NCBI RefSeq assembly: GCF_009495745.1
Contig: NZ_WIDQ01000023.1
Coordinates: 1 to 54,980, forward strand
From: Niveispirillum sp. SYP-B3756
GTDB lineage: Bacteria; Pseudomonadota; Alphaproteobacteria; Azospirillales; Azospirillaceae
DNA length: 54,980 nucleotides
Direction: 5' to 3'
Below, one piece after another: positions 1 to 7,886 of this stretch; position 1 is the first letter of the stretch, and each line of letters begins with the position of its first letter. The notes under the pieces are model-generated. The model saw only the letters and a list, made by a program, of their open reading frames with translations. It had not been told where the DNA came from and searched no databases. Made by a program: the position numbers and the translations under genes.

Positions 1-113
1 CCCGGTGGAATTTCCAACTTTGGTCAGGCGGGTGGTGTGCATGGCGACATCCTTGTTAGCTTCCTCTGATAATGTAATGACGCACGTTCATACGTCAATC
101 GCGACGCAACGTT

Positions 114-503
114 TCACTCCTCGAAAACCATGCCCGGCTGCTGCTGCCATGGTGCCTGGGCGACGGTCGCCAGCCGGTCCAGCGACAGGGGGCACGGGCG
201 GCGGTTGATCAGAAGCTGTTCCAGAACCATAGGCGACAAATAGGCCAGTCGCAGGAATCGGCTGATAAAGGGCACCGTCACTCCCTCCGCGGCGGCGATG
301 TCCGTCAGGGTTGCCGCCTCGCCCCGCTCCAGCCGACGACGCCAGTCCCAGGCGCGGGCGATGGCACGCAGCAAACGGGGATCGGGCGCGCGCCCGTCGG
401 CGGCCATTTCGATATCGGCCGGCGGCACGATGCGCGGGCGGCCGTTGCGGCGCTTCAGGGCGAGCGGGATGACAATGCGGATGGTATCGGGGCTGTTGCT
501 CAT
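114..503 (-). CDS. small HTH-like protein of the recombinase operon
   Basis: A 129-aa basic protein whose ATG overlaps the recombinase stop by 4 bp, so it is translated as the last gene of the 2540-to-114 operon. The central part (about residues 55-95) has a helix-turn-helix look: an Ala-rich helix, then LTDIAAAEGVTVPFISRFLR, as in the Trp-repressor/Sigma-70 region 4 fold. I infer DNA binding, possibly accessory to recombination or its regulation; no enzyme motif is visible. Proteins like it commonly sit 3' of DUF2924/recombinase pairs in alphaproteobacteria (recalled, not searched). The 113 bases after it, to the window edge, hold no gene I can support. Confidence 0.75.
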   Translation of the reverse strand: MSNSPDTIRIVIPLALKRRNGRPRIVPPADIEMAADGRAPDPRLLRAIARAWDWRRRLERGEAATLTDIAAAEGVTVPFISRFLRLAYLSPMVLEQLLINRRPCPLSLDRLATVAQAPWQQQPGMVFEE

Positions 504-1840
504 GCAACGCTCTCCAGGCTGCGCGGGGTGAGCAGATCGCGCACCATTGTGCCCAGGCCGGCTGTGCGCAGGTCAACGATGATGCCGTCTGCGGTAACGG
601 TGACGTGATCCACCAGCAGCCGCACCAGACGCGCCTGTTCGGTCACGAACAGGGCAGACCAGATCTCATCGAACCGGTCCAGTGCCGCCACCACCTCTCC
701 CTCGGTCAGGTCGGGTGCTTCGGGGCGGGCCGCTGCCAGGGTTTGCGCCACGATCTCCGGCATACGCACAAGGCGGCGCACCTCCCGGATCACGGCATTC
801 TCCACCATCTCCGCCGGCAGGCGCAGCGGGGCGCCGGAATCCGGGTCGATGGACCGCCCCCGGATCACATCCATCGAGGCGTAATAGCGATATAGACGGC
901 TGCCCTTTTTGGTGGCCGTCGGCGTCATGGCGGTGCCGGTTGGCCCGAAGATCAAGCCCTTCAGCAGGGCTGGCGTCTGTGCCCGCGTGGCGGCGGCGCG
1001 GGAGCGTGGGCTCTTCTGCATGATGGCATGGACCTTGTCCCACAGATCCTGGCTGATGATCGCCGCATGTTCGCCCGGATATGACGTGCCCTTGTGGACC
1101 GCCTCCCCCAGATAGATGCGGTTGTTCAGCAACTTGTAGAGGAAGCCCTTGTCGATGGGCTTGCCCCGCTTGCTGACGACACCTTCGTTGGCCAGTTGTG
1201 CCACCAGGGCGGTGGCCGAGCCCAACTGGACGAATCGTTCAAAGATCATGCGGATGGTGGCGGCCTCCGCCGCGTTCACCACCAGCTTGCGGTCCTTCAC
1301 ATCATAGCCGGTGGGCACATAGCCGCCCATCCACATGCCGCGTGCGCGTGAGGCGGCAAACTTGTCCCTGATCCGCTCCCCGATCACCTCGCGCTCGAAC
1401 TGGGCGAAGCTGAGCAGGATGTTCAGCGTCAGCCGGCCCATAGAAGTGGTGGTGTTGAAGCTCTGGGTCACGGAAACGAAGGTGACGCCATTGCGATCGA
1501 ACACCTCGACCAGCCGGGAAAAATCCATCAGGGCGCGGGACAGGCGGTCGATCTTGTAGACGACGACCACATCCACCAGCCCATCATCGATATCGGCCAG
1601 CAATTGTTGCAGGGCCGGCCGTTCCAGGGTGCCGCCGGAATAGCCGCCATCATCGTAGCGGTCCCGCAGTGCCACCCAGCCTTCGCCCTTCTGGCTGACG
1701 ATATAGGCCTCACAGGCCGCGCGCTGGGCGTCCAGGCTGTTGAATTCCATCTCCAGCCCTTCCTCGGTCGATTTGCGCGTGTAGATGGCGCAGCGCAGGC
1801 GGCGTTGGGGTGGGCTGGCGGGGGCATTTGTCCGCTTCAT
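500..1840 (-). CDS. serine recombinase (resolvase/invertase-type site-specific recombinase)
   Basis: 446 aa. The N-terminal resolvase domain (about 15-165) has the YTRKST motif with the presumed nucleophile Ser24, then EFNSLDAQR, YDDGGYSG, VYKIDRLSR and the FEREVIGERIRDK helix. A Recombinase domain follows (about 170-280: MGGYVPTGYDV, LNNRIYLGEAVHKG). The zinc beta-ribbon segment usual at about 290-340 is present by position but lacks its cysteines (LIFGPTGTAMTP). It would cut and rejoin DNA through 5'-phosphoserine links. Start ATG overlaps the DUF2924 stop (4 bp). It is the only recombinase in the window besides the IS3 transposase. Whether it integrates the prophage, the left cassette, or another element is not decided by the sequence. 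Confidence 0.93.
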   Translation of the reverse strand: MKRTNAPASPPQRRLRCAIYTRKSTEEGLEMEFNSLDAQRAACEAYIVSQKGEGWVALRDRYDDGGYSGGTLERPALQQLLADIDDGLVDVVVVYKIDRLSRALMDFSRLVEVFDRNGVTFVSVTQSFNTTTSMGRLTLNILLSFAQFEREVIGERIRDKFAASRARGMWMGGYVPTGYDVKDRKLVVNAAEAATIRMIFERFVQLGSATALVAQLANEGVVSKRGKPIDKGFLYKLLNNRIYLGEAVHKGTSYPGEHAAIISQDLWDKVHAIMQKSPRSRAAATRAQTPALLKGLIFGPTGTAMTPTATKKGSRLYRYYASMDVIRGRSIDPDSGAPLRLPAEMVENAVIREVRRLVRMPEIVAQTLAAARPEAPDLTEGEVVAALDRFDEIWSALFVTEQARLVRLLVDHVTVTADGIIVDLRTAGLGTMVRDLLTPRSLESVA

Positions 1841-2349
1841 GGCTTGTCCCTTCCGATTTCCCGCAGCCCGAAGAAGCGCCAGCCGTTCCAGCGCGTGCCG
1901 GTGATGGTGCGGGCAACCGCCGACAGGGACTGGAAGGTCCGGCCCTCAAACTCGAATCCATCGCGCAGGACGGTGACGGTGTGCTCCACCCCGTTCCATT
2001 CGCGCACCAGCCGCGTGCCGGCCACCGGCTTGCGCGGATCGACCAGCATCGCCCTGCGACCGGGCTTGCCATTCACCTCGTCGGCCAGCGCATCCAGCAA
2101 CCGGACCGTCTCCCGCGTGGGGCCGCCATAGCTCAGTTCCTGAATGCGCCAGGCCAAGCGCATTTCCAGAAACGGACGGCTGTTGTTCGGCGCGTCTGCA
2201 CTGAACAGGCGGCGCCATTCCGTCTTCAATTCGTTGACGCTCATTTCTTTCAGTGCGGCCAGCCGCGCCAGCACCGTGGCATCCCGTTCCGTGTCGGTAC
2301 CGGGACGGGGCAGCCCGCCGGCCTGTTTTCGTGCCTGCACCAGCGTCAT
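1837..2349 (-). CDS. DUF2924 family protein
   Basis: 170 aa. The N-terminal helical part (VLARLAALKEMSVNELKTEW) and the compact C-terminal beta region (VREWNGVEHTVTVLRDGFEF ... RTFQSLSAVARTITGTRWNG) match what I know of DUF2924. These proteins have no established biochemical role and are encoded next to serine recombinases in many alphaproteobacterial mobile elements. The C-terminal segment resembles RAMA-like nucleic-acid-binding folds, so an accessory DNA-binding role is a reasonable inference. The ATG overlaps the stop of the upstream 64-aa gene and its own stop overlaps the recombinase start, so expression is probably translationally coupled. Confidence 0.85.
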   Translation of the reverse strand: MTLVQARKQAGGLPRPGTDTERDATVLARLAALKEMSVNELKTEWRRLFSADAPNNSRPFLEMRLAWRIQELSYGGPTRETVRLLDALADEVNGKPGRRAMLVDPRKPVAGTRLVREWNGVEHTVTVLRDGFEFEGRTFQSLSAVARTITGTRWNGWRFFGLREIGRDKP

Positions 2350-2540
2350 CCTAACCCTCCAACCCTGTTGCGTGGTTCGCGACCACCACCGCGCTGGGCA
2401 GGCGAGAAGTCCAGGCGAATGTCTCCGCCACGCACGCGCAACAGGCCGGCGGCGAGCAACCGGCCCACCTCGGCCAGCCGCTCCTCTGCTGTCATCCGGT
2501 CGGGGCCGAGGGCGTTGGGGCCGCTCAGGGGCTTGTCCAT
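2346..2540 (-). CDS. small hypothetical protein, first gene of the recombinase operon
   Basis: 64 aa beginning MDKPLSGPNALGPDRMTAEE, followed by a helix (RLAEVGRLLAAGLLRVR) and a basic C-terminus. A longer open frame continues upstream to 2690 but runs through the inverted repeat at 2648-2684, so I start at the ATG at 2540. The stop overlaps the DUF2924 start. Short proteins with this MTAEERLAEV... pattern often precede DUF2924 genes (recalled). Function unknown. Confidence 0.65.
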   Translation of the reverse strand: MDKPLSGPNALGPDRMTAEERLAEVGRLLAAGLLRVRGGDIRLDFSPAQRGGGREPRNRVGGLG

Positions 2541-2945
2541 GGAGATTGTCCGCAACTGATGTCGATGGCGCGGACCGTAGGCGTCTGGGACAAAAAATAG
2601 AAGTAAAGTCAGATGCTTATCGCGGCAGGGCGAAGAAGAAGGAATTGCCGGTATGGGAATGCGTACCCTGCATTCCCATACCGGTCGCATCTATCATGAC
2701 CTTCGGCATCAGTTCGCCACCCCATCAACCAATGGCTCTCCCCCGGTCGCGAACGCATCTTCGGGTGGGTGGTAAAAATCTTGGCGCGGGAGACTTTTTT
2801 TTGAGATGCTTCTACCAACATCTCCGAAATGCGACATTAATGCATAGGCTTTCGCGCAATGGCATCTGTCTATCGGTTCTGTTCCCCGATTTTGAGCATG
2901 GTTGCCGCCCATAACCAGACCAACGACTGTTGGTAGGGGCAAACT
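2541..2945. promoter_or_regulatory. divergent intergenic region between the recombinase operon and the QueC-like cassette
   Basis: 405 bp with no gene I can support. It must hold the promoters for the minus-strand recombinase operon and the plus-strand cassette starting at 2946. It is AT-richer than its flanks and contains the perfect inverted repeat 2648-2684. A purine-rich stretch (GTAGGGGC) just before the ATG at 2946 is a plausible ribosome binding site. Confidence 0.5.
2648..2684. repeat. perfect 15-bp inverted repeat (7-bp spacer)
   Basis: The arm CCGGTATGGGAATGC at 2648-2662 is matched exactly by its reverse complement at 2670-2684, with spacer GTACCCT. It lies about 110 bp upstream of the recombinase operon and 260 bp upstream of the QueC-like cassette. 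There is no T-run after it, so it is unlikely to be an intrinsic terminator. An operator or a serine-recombinase binding or crossover site fits better. Arms were checked by eye base by base. Confidence 0.8.
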
Positions 2946-3746
2946 ATGGGCCACCAGCGTCTTGGAAAGCTGCCTGCCCTTCGTTCCCTGCCGGAGATCG
3001 TCCGTTATCTCGTTGCTGGAGGAACGCCAACGGACGATCTGGTCGATCAGGTGACCAGAATTGGCCAGGATGCTCTGAAACGCGGCCAGCAAGATCCCTT
3101 ATTTGTCGAAGCGCTATGGTTGTTAGCGCGACTTCCTCAGGCGGTTGGTTCTCCTGATGTGGCCGGTGCCTGCCAGGAAATTGGGTTGCCCGATACGTTA
3201 CCGACGACATTGTCGGAAATGCTGGTCGTCTACGACAGCGCACTTGAACGGTTTCAACGTCGACAGCACGCGCATGTGACGGATCTCGGCGAAATCGCGC
3301 GTCGTGCTGGTGCATCCGCTTTGGGTGAGGCCATTCAAAGCCGGCTGCCCAGTCTATGGCAGCCGACCGCAGATGATCTCAGGACAACCCTTTCGACATT
3401 GAAGGGCACGGAGTCGTTTGCTGTGATGGCGCACAGCTTTTATGCGAACTTCGTGGGACGGGTTATTCGCTACTACGTGGATCGAAATCTTCACAAAATG
3501 GTCGGCGTCGATAGGCTTAGTCGATCTGTTTCAGATCTCCGGACATTTGATGATGCCATCAAACGGCACTGTAACGAAGCCGCACTGATCATGCGAAATT
3601 TTGCACGCGACTGGATGGGGAAGAACCATTACCGGGATGGTCGGACAATAACCAGACAAGACATGGGTAGGTTCTCTGCCTTTGCCGTGGAGAAAATTGG
3701 GCGCGAACTGGAGCAGAGAAGGGGCCAGAGGAAGGGTTTATCGTGA
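2946..3746 (+). CDS. unknown protein with Met-Gly N-terminus, partner of the QueC-like protein
   Basis: 266 aa, beginning MGHQRLGKLPALRSLPEIV. I do not recognise the family. It looks soluble and mostly helical, with no Walker motif, nuclease signature or membrane segment. The C-terminal region (AALIMRNFARDWMGKNHY, then a basic tail) is positively charged. The ATG has a nearby purine-rich RBS, so the second residue is Gly with fair confidence. Its stop overlaps the GTG start of the QueC-like gene (GTGA), implying co-translation. In Qat and type IV CBASS, QueC-like enzymes act on the N-terminal glycine of a partner protein (established for those systems, to my knowledge). By analogy I infer this protein is the substrate, but I see no sequence similarity that proves it. 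Confidence 0.85.
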   Translation: MGHQRLGKLPALRSLPEIVRYLVAGGTPTDDLVDQVTRIGQDALKRGQQDPLFVEALWLLARLPQAVGSPDVAGACQEIGLPDTLPTTLSEMLVVYDSALERFQRRQHAHVTDLGEIARRAGASALGEAIQSRLPSLWQPTADDLRTTLSTLKGTESFAVMAHSFYANFVGRVIRYYVDRNLHKMVGVDRLSRSVSDLRTFDDAIKRHCNEAALIMRNFARDWMGKNHYRDGRTITRQDMGRFSAFAVEKIGRELEQRRGQRKGLS

Positions 3747-5605
3747 GACACCACCGGATCGAATGTGGCGTTGCGCAGTCTTCTACCCCTGAGTCCATCA
3801 TCATGGATGTGCAAGGCCCTGGCCGGAACGTTAAGCTTCGCATCGACTACATCACCCGAACGATGCTGGGAAATGTTCCGGACCTGCTGATTGATCTTCT
3901 GGAATTGGCGGCCTATGTCTACTGCGCTGATCAGCGGATCGGGCGCGGATCGGAAAATCTGCCGAATTTCGGAGAAGACTGGCGACGTAGTTTGCATTTT
4001 TCTATCCCAGTCCGGCAGTTGGACGTATGGCAGGATCCAGAAATCAACGACCTTCTGATCGAGACACTTGGTTTCCTTTCCGACGACAGCTACGAGTTTG
4101 ACTTCCGGCAAGCGCAGGCACCGGCGCAGCCGCAGTCACTTTACTTTGCAAATCTGATCGACGGCTCAATGGAGAATGACGAGGTTGCTCTGTTCTCAGG
4201 CGGCATTGATTCGTTCGCGGGCGCGGTGGACGATGTCGCTATCAACGATAAGTCAGTCACCCTCGTCGGTCATTCTTCATCAACGAAGGTTCGTAATGTT
4301 CAGGAACTTCTTATCAACGGCCTAAAGCAGCGCGGCTTTGAGCGAAAGATCTCGTACATTCCTGTATGGGTCAGCAATGAAGGTGAGCGCGCGCGTGAAT
4401 ACACCCAGCGAACCCGTTTATTCCTTTTCGCCTGTCTCGGGTTGGTTGTCGCGCGCATGTCCGGAAAGGACAGTTTCAGCTTCTACGAGAATGGTGTGGT
4501 CAGCATCAACCTGCCCTTGGCAGGTGACGTGATCGGCGGGCGGGCGACCCGCACCACGCATCCAAAGGTCCTGCGGGGGTTGGAGGGGCTGTTCTCGGCC
4601 CTGCTGGAGCGCGACATCCAAATCCGCACGCCACTGCAATGGCTGACCAAGAAGGAGGTCGTCCTCAGGATCAGGGACGCGGGCTTCTCAGACATGCTGG
4701 CGATGACGGTCAGTTGCACACGACCACGAAAATGGACTGGAACGCAAAAGCATTGCGGTGTCTGCTCGCAATGCATTGACCGCCGTTTTGCGGTGTTGGC
4801 TGCCGGAATGGGCGATCACGAGCCCGCGGACAGCTATATGCGGGACCTGCTCCTGGCGGACCGGAGCATCGATGACGATCTACGCATGGCCCTCAGTTAT
4901 GTATCCTTTTTCCAGCGGCTGGGAAGCACCTCGAAAGAACGCTTTCTGATCGATCATCCTGAAATCGTACCAGCATTGGACCGGTTTCCCAGCTTGTCAG
5001 CCGACGAAGCCGGCACAAGGCTCTACAGTCTGTTCCAACGGCACGCAAAAGCTGTGGAAGACGTCATTGCCGATGCAGTGACCAAGCATTCCCGATCCCT
5101 ATTCCGCAATGAGCTGCCATCCGGTTCTCTCTTGGCCGTCTGCTTCAGCCGGGGACATGTCGAAGTCGCTCCGGCCCCTGATTATGATACCCGAACCAAG
5201 GCCTTCATCGACAGGCTCAGCGCCCCCATCCTTGAATTCGCCGTCGATGGACAGGGGAAGCGGGTGCTGTTTCGCGGGGAGCACAGTCTTGATGGGGCAA
5301 ATTTCCGGATGGTTGAGGCATTGATCGAGAATTTCCGGAGGGCAAAAGCTGTCGATGAGGAGATCCCGTTTATGGCTTCAGTCGATCTGGCGGATCGGCT
5401 TGGGCTGAGCGATCCGTCCATGCGGCAGCAATTACGCCGGCTCCGGGAGGCGCTTGAGCCTCTTGTCGTCAGTCTCGGCATCCCTCTTGACCAAGATACT
5501 TTCATTCAGACCAAAGAGCGTTCCGGTTATCGGTTGAACCCGGCGCTGCGGGAAGTTTCGATGGCCGACATCCGAAGCGAGTCCGCACTGTTGTCAAAGG
5601 CCTGA
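3743..5605 (+). CDS. QueC-like PP-loop ATPase (defence-associated 7-cyano-7-deazaguanine synthase homologue)
   Basis: 620 aa, GTG start. The PP-loop SGGIDS is at residues 152-157, preceded by EVALF as in QueC. YENGVVSINLPLA at about 248-260 resembles the QueC substrate-side motif. A zinc site Cx12Cx2Cx2C lies at residues 325, 338, 341 and 344 (CTRPRKW...HCGVCSQC), also QueC-like. Canonical QueC is about 220-240 aa; here there is an extra N-terminal domain of about 145 aa and a C-terminal region of about 270 aa ending in a likely winged helix (DLADRLGLSDPSMRQQLRRL, about 550-600). Canonical QueC makes preQ0 from CDG, ammonia and ATP. QatC and Cap9 are defence paralogues that use the chemistry on proteins. 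With no queuosine genes nearby, I favour a defence role. Confidence 0.85.
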   Translation: MRHHRIECGVAQSSTPESIIMDVQGPGRNVKLRIDYITRTMLGNVPDLLIDLLELAAYVYCADQRIGRGSENLPNFGEDWRRSLHFSIPVRQLDVWQDPEINDLLIETLGFLSDDSYEFDFRQAQAPAQPQSLYFANLIDGSMENDEVALFSGGIDSFAGAVDDVAINDKSVTLVGHSSSTKVRNVQELLINGLKQRGFERKISYIPVWVSNEGERAREYTQRTRLFLFACLGLVVARMSGKDSFSFYENGVVSINLPLAGDVIGGRATRTTHPKVLRGLEGLFSALLERDIQIRTPLQWLTKKEVVLRIRDAGFSDMLAMTVSCTRPRKWTGTQKHCGVCSQCIDRRFAVLAAGMGDHEPADSYMRDLLLADRSIDDDLRMALSYVSFFQRLGSTSKERFLIDHPEIVPALDRFPSLSADEAGTRLYSLFQRHAKAVEDVIADAVTKHSRSLFRNELPSGSLLAVCFSRGHVEVAPAPDYDTRTKAFIDRLSAPILEFAVDGQGKRVLFRGEHSLDGANFRMVEALIENFRRAKAVDEEIPFMASVDLADRLGLSDPSMRQQLRRLREALEPLVVSLGIPLDQDTFIQTKERSGYRLNPALREVSMADIRSESALLSKA

Positions 5606-5652
5606 AGTCGCTCCGTCACAAGCTGAAGCCCGCTCGTCACGCACTCCGTATC

Positions 5653-5678
5653 AGCCCCTCGGAAATGGGGGGCTTTTT
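5653..5678 (+). terminator. intrinsic terminator after the QueC-like gene
   Basis: AGCCCC (5653-5658) pairs with GGGGCT (5669-5674), and the stem runs into TTTTTC. It lies 48 bp after the QueC-like stop, separating this cassette from the prophage. Confidence 0.75.
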
Positions 5679-5724
5679 CGTGTCCGGACGTCACAAGAAA
5701 ATTCGGGTCTGACCATATCGGCAG

Positions 5725-5738
5725 AACCGTAATCCGCT
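5725..5738. repeat. left copy of 14-bp direct repeat, candidate attL core
   Basis: AACCGTAATCCGCT, repeated exactly at 45707-45720. This copy lies between the QueC cassette terminator and the first phage gene. The other lies between the last phage gene and the dcm stop. Confidence 0.6.
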
Positions 5739-5809
5739 GAAAATCCTCGCATATCCAAGCACCCCAACGTGACTGGATGAAAAGACGAGATGCAGCAGCG
5801 GAGATGTCC

Positions 5810-5995
5810 ATGCACATCACACATTTAACCCAGACCGATCTGGCCCGGCGCTGGCGGATCAGCCCGCGCACCCTGGAGCGGTGGCGCTGGCTGGGACAGG
5901 GGCCGAAATACCTGAAGATCGGCGGCCGCGTCGTTTACCGCCTGGAAGATATCGAAGCCTTCGAAGCTGAAAAGCAGCGGGAGGCGGTCGCATGA
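5810..5995 (+). CDS. HTH (MerR/excisionase-type) DNA-binding protein
   Basis: 61 aa: MHITHLTQTDLARRW, then RISPRTLERWRWLGQGPKY and VYRLEDIEAFE. This is the winged-helix pattern of the phage excisionase / AlpA / HTH_17 group: helix-turn-helix followed by a beta wing and a short helix. I chose the ATG at 5810 because GCGGAG lies 6-7 bases upstream; ATGs at 5777 and 5804 are also in frame. As the first gene inside the proposed attL it could be an excisionase or an early regulator. The stop overlaps the next start (ATGA). Confidence 0.75.
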   Translation: MHITHLTQTDLARRWRISPRTLERWRWLGQGPKYLKIGGRVVYRLEDIEAFEAEKQREAVA

Positions 5996-6432
5996 CCCAG
6001 GCGATGACAGCAGACACCTGCGCAGAATCCCGCAGCGATCACTTTGTTTTCTCTCCGGTTCGCGGGCGAAACAGGGCGAAAACACGCGAATTTGTCCAGG
6101 AGCCTGCCTCCAGTACTGAAATGGGGATGCAGAACACCGAACCCACCCGCCCCCTGTTCACCGACGAGACCGCGTTGCTGGACTGGCTCCGGACCGCGCA
6201 GCCGGGCGAGCACTTTCTCTACCACATTGGCCATCTTGCTGCCGACCGTGAGCGCGGCAGCACCACCCTGACCGACCCGCAGCGGCAGGCGCTGTGCCGG
6301 CTGGCCAACCGCGTTCTGACGCTGGTTGCCGAAGAAACGGTGACGGCGGCACAGCGCCGCCGGGCCGACGGGCACATGGCCTATCTCGCCATCAAGATGT
6401 CCGGCGGGAGCGCCGGGAGGAGATTTCCATGA
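5992..6432 (+). CDS. early phage protein, unknown function
   Basis: 146 aa. The first 45 residues are polar and probably disordered. The rest is helical (ETALLDWLRTAQPGEHFLYH, then QRQALCRLANRVLTLVAEE). No catalytic motif is seen. The start overlaps the stop of the HTH gene (ATGA) and its stop overlaps the next start. Proteins of this kind occur at the head of early operons in related alphaproteobacterial prophages (recalled). Its position suggests a replication or takeover accessory role; that is inference. Confidence 0.7.
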   Translation: MTQAMTADTCAESRSDHFVFSPVRGRNRAKTREFVQEPASSTEMGMQNTEPTRPLFTDETALLDWLRTAQPGEHFLYHIGHLAADRERGSTTLTDPQRQALCRLANRVLTLVAEETVTAAQRRRADGHMAYLAIKMSGGSAGRRFP

Positions 6433-6908
6433 ACAATCGGATCACGCTCGACGATCTGATGGGAATGCCGGTCGGCGAAATATCCGGCCTGCCGGTCGAG
6501 CAGTTGGCGCTGCTGCTGGACGATCTGGCCGAGGAAAGGGCCCGGCTGAAACGGCTGGACGATTGGCTGAACGGGGCTCTGGCTCTGCGTTATGGCGAGC
6601 GCGCCCGGGCCCTGCGCCATGCCCTGGGCAAGGATGCCGGCACCGTCCGCATCGAAGAGGCCGAGGGCTTCGTCGCCATCTGCGACCTGCCGAAAAAGCC
6701 TGAGTATGACCAGGGCAAGCTGCGGGCGGCTGTCGAAACCATCCGGTCCTGGGGCTCCAACCCCGATGACTATATCGGCATTGAGATCAAGGTCAGCGAA
6801 ACACGCTATGGCGCGTGGCCGCCGGAAATCCGTCGGTTGTTTGAGCCCGCCCGAACGCTCCGCGTCGGCAAACCCGGTTTCCGCCTGGAACGGCCAAAGC
6901 CGCGCTGA
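6429..6908 (+). CDS. early phage protein, helical, unknown function
   Basis: 159 aa, MNNRITLDDLMGMPVGEIS at the start. I begin it at the ATG at 6429, which overlaps the upstream stop and has GGGAGGAG just before it; the same frame is open further upstream. A coiled-coil segment (LALLLDDLAEERARLKRLDD, about 26-45) is followed by a compact alpha/beta part (VAICDLPKKPEYDQGKLRAA, then IGIEIKVSETRYGAWPPEIR). This resembles small phage proteins found before Sak4-type ATPases. No function is assigned. Confidence 0.75.
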   Translation: MNNRITLDDLMGMPVGEISGLPVEQLALLLDDLAEERARLKRLDDWLNGALALRYGERARALRHALGKDAGTVRIEEAEGFVAICDLPKKPEYDQGKLRAAVETIRSWGSNPDDYIGIEIKVSETRYGAWPPEIRRLFEPARTLRVGKPGFRLERPKPR

Positions 6909-7023
6909 CCATCCCGGACGCGGCGGGGTGGCCCTATCCGCAAGGACGGGCGGGCTTCCCTTCGGCGCCTGGTCAACACCCCGCCGCACCCCTTCGACCT
7001 GCATTTTCAGGGATCCATAGATC

Positions 7024-7875
7024 ATGGCCATCCGCATCATCACCGCCGACGAGCGCCTGTCGGCCGCCAGCAACAAGACGAGCTTCGCCATCTTCGGCGT
7101 TCCAGGGGTCGGCAAGACCTCGCTGCTGAAGACCCTGCCGCCGGACCGTACCTTGTGCCTCGACCTGGAGGCGGGGCTGAAATCCGTCCAGGACTGGCGG
7201 GGCACCAGCATCCCGATCCGCAGCTATCTGGATTTCCGTGATCTCGTCGTTCTGATCAGTGGCCCCGATCCGGCGGTCCACCCGACCGCCACCTATGGCG
7301 AGGCGCATTACCAGCATGTCCGGGCCAGTCACGCCGATAGCGGGCTGGAAGCGTTCCTTGCCTCCAAGCCCATCCTGTTCGTTGACAGCATTACCGACCT
7401 TTCCCGGCAGGTGATGACCTTCGCCCGCCAGCAGCCCGAGGCCTTTTCTGAGCGCACCGGCAAGCCCGATGTGCGGGGGGCGTATGGCCTGCTCGGGCGT
7501 GAGGTGATCCACGCTTTGAAGCTACTGCAGCACGCGCCCGGCAAGACGGTGATCTTCGTCGGGGTGCTGGAGAAGGTGACCGATGAGTTCAACGCCGTCA
7601 CTTGGCAGCCCCAGATGGAGGGCGCCAAGATCGGCCGCGAACTGCCGGGCATCGTCGACCAGGTCATGACGATGCATTTCTTCGACAGCACCAGCGACGG
7701 CGGATTTGCCTTCAACGAGAAGGGCGAACACCGGCGGCTGGTCTGTCGTGCGGGCAATCCCTGGGGCCTGCCGGCCAAGGACCGCAGCGGCCGCCTCGAC
7801 CCGACCGAGCCGCCCGACCTCACCGCCCTTTTCACCAAGATCAACGCGCCCGGCACTGCCGCCGCGACCGCCTGA
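7024..7875 (+). CDS. phage P-loop ATPase, Sak4/RecA-like (AAA_24)
   Basis: 283 aa. Walker A GVPGVGKT at residues 25-32, Walker B ILFVDSIT, and a conserved DVRGAYGLLGREV region. These fit the phage nucleotide-binding proteins related to Sak4, a RecA-like single-strand annealing recombinase or replication mediator. The next gene encodes a protein that looks like the ssDNA-binding-type partner often paired with such ATPases. A Cas4-like nuclease and a helicase follow, so this is a recombination/replication module. Start ATG lies 115 bp after the previous stop, the largest gap in the early operon, so a promoter there is possible. Confidence 0.85.
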   Translation: MAIRIITADERLSAASNKTSFAIFGVPGVGKTSLLKTLPPDRTLCLDLEAGLKSVQDWRGTSIPIRSYLDFRDLVVLISGPDPAVHPTATYGEAHYQHVRASHADSGLEAFLASKPILFVDSITDLSRQVMTFARQQPEAFSERTGKPDVRGAYGLLGREVIHALKLLQHAPGKTVIFVGVLEKVTDEFNAVTWQPQMEGAKIGRELPGIVDQVMTMHFFDSTSDGGFAFNEKGEHRRLVCRAGNPWGLPAKDRSGRLDPTEPPDLTALFTKINAPGTAAATA

Positions 7876-7886
7876 AGGAGAGCACC

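Noticed and set aside
1-113. A left attachment site next to the recombinase operon
   Set aside because: I compared it by eye with the 45.5-45.75 kb junction and found only short matches (up to 9 bp, inverted), not enough to support an att site.
2946-5605. A complete Qat or type IV CBASS system
   Set aside because: No QatA ATPase, QatD/TatD nuclease, CD-NTase, TGT-like or OGG-like gene is adjacent. Only the QueC-like component is recognisable.
5600-5760. A tRNA gene serving as the attachment site
   Set aside because: I looked for a T-loop and a CCA-end near the 14-bp repeat and found none. The visible hairpin is an intrinsic terminator.
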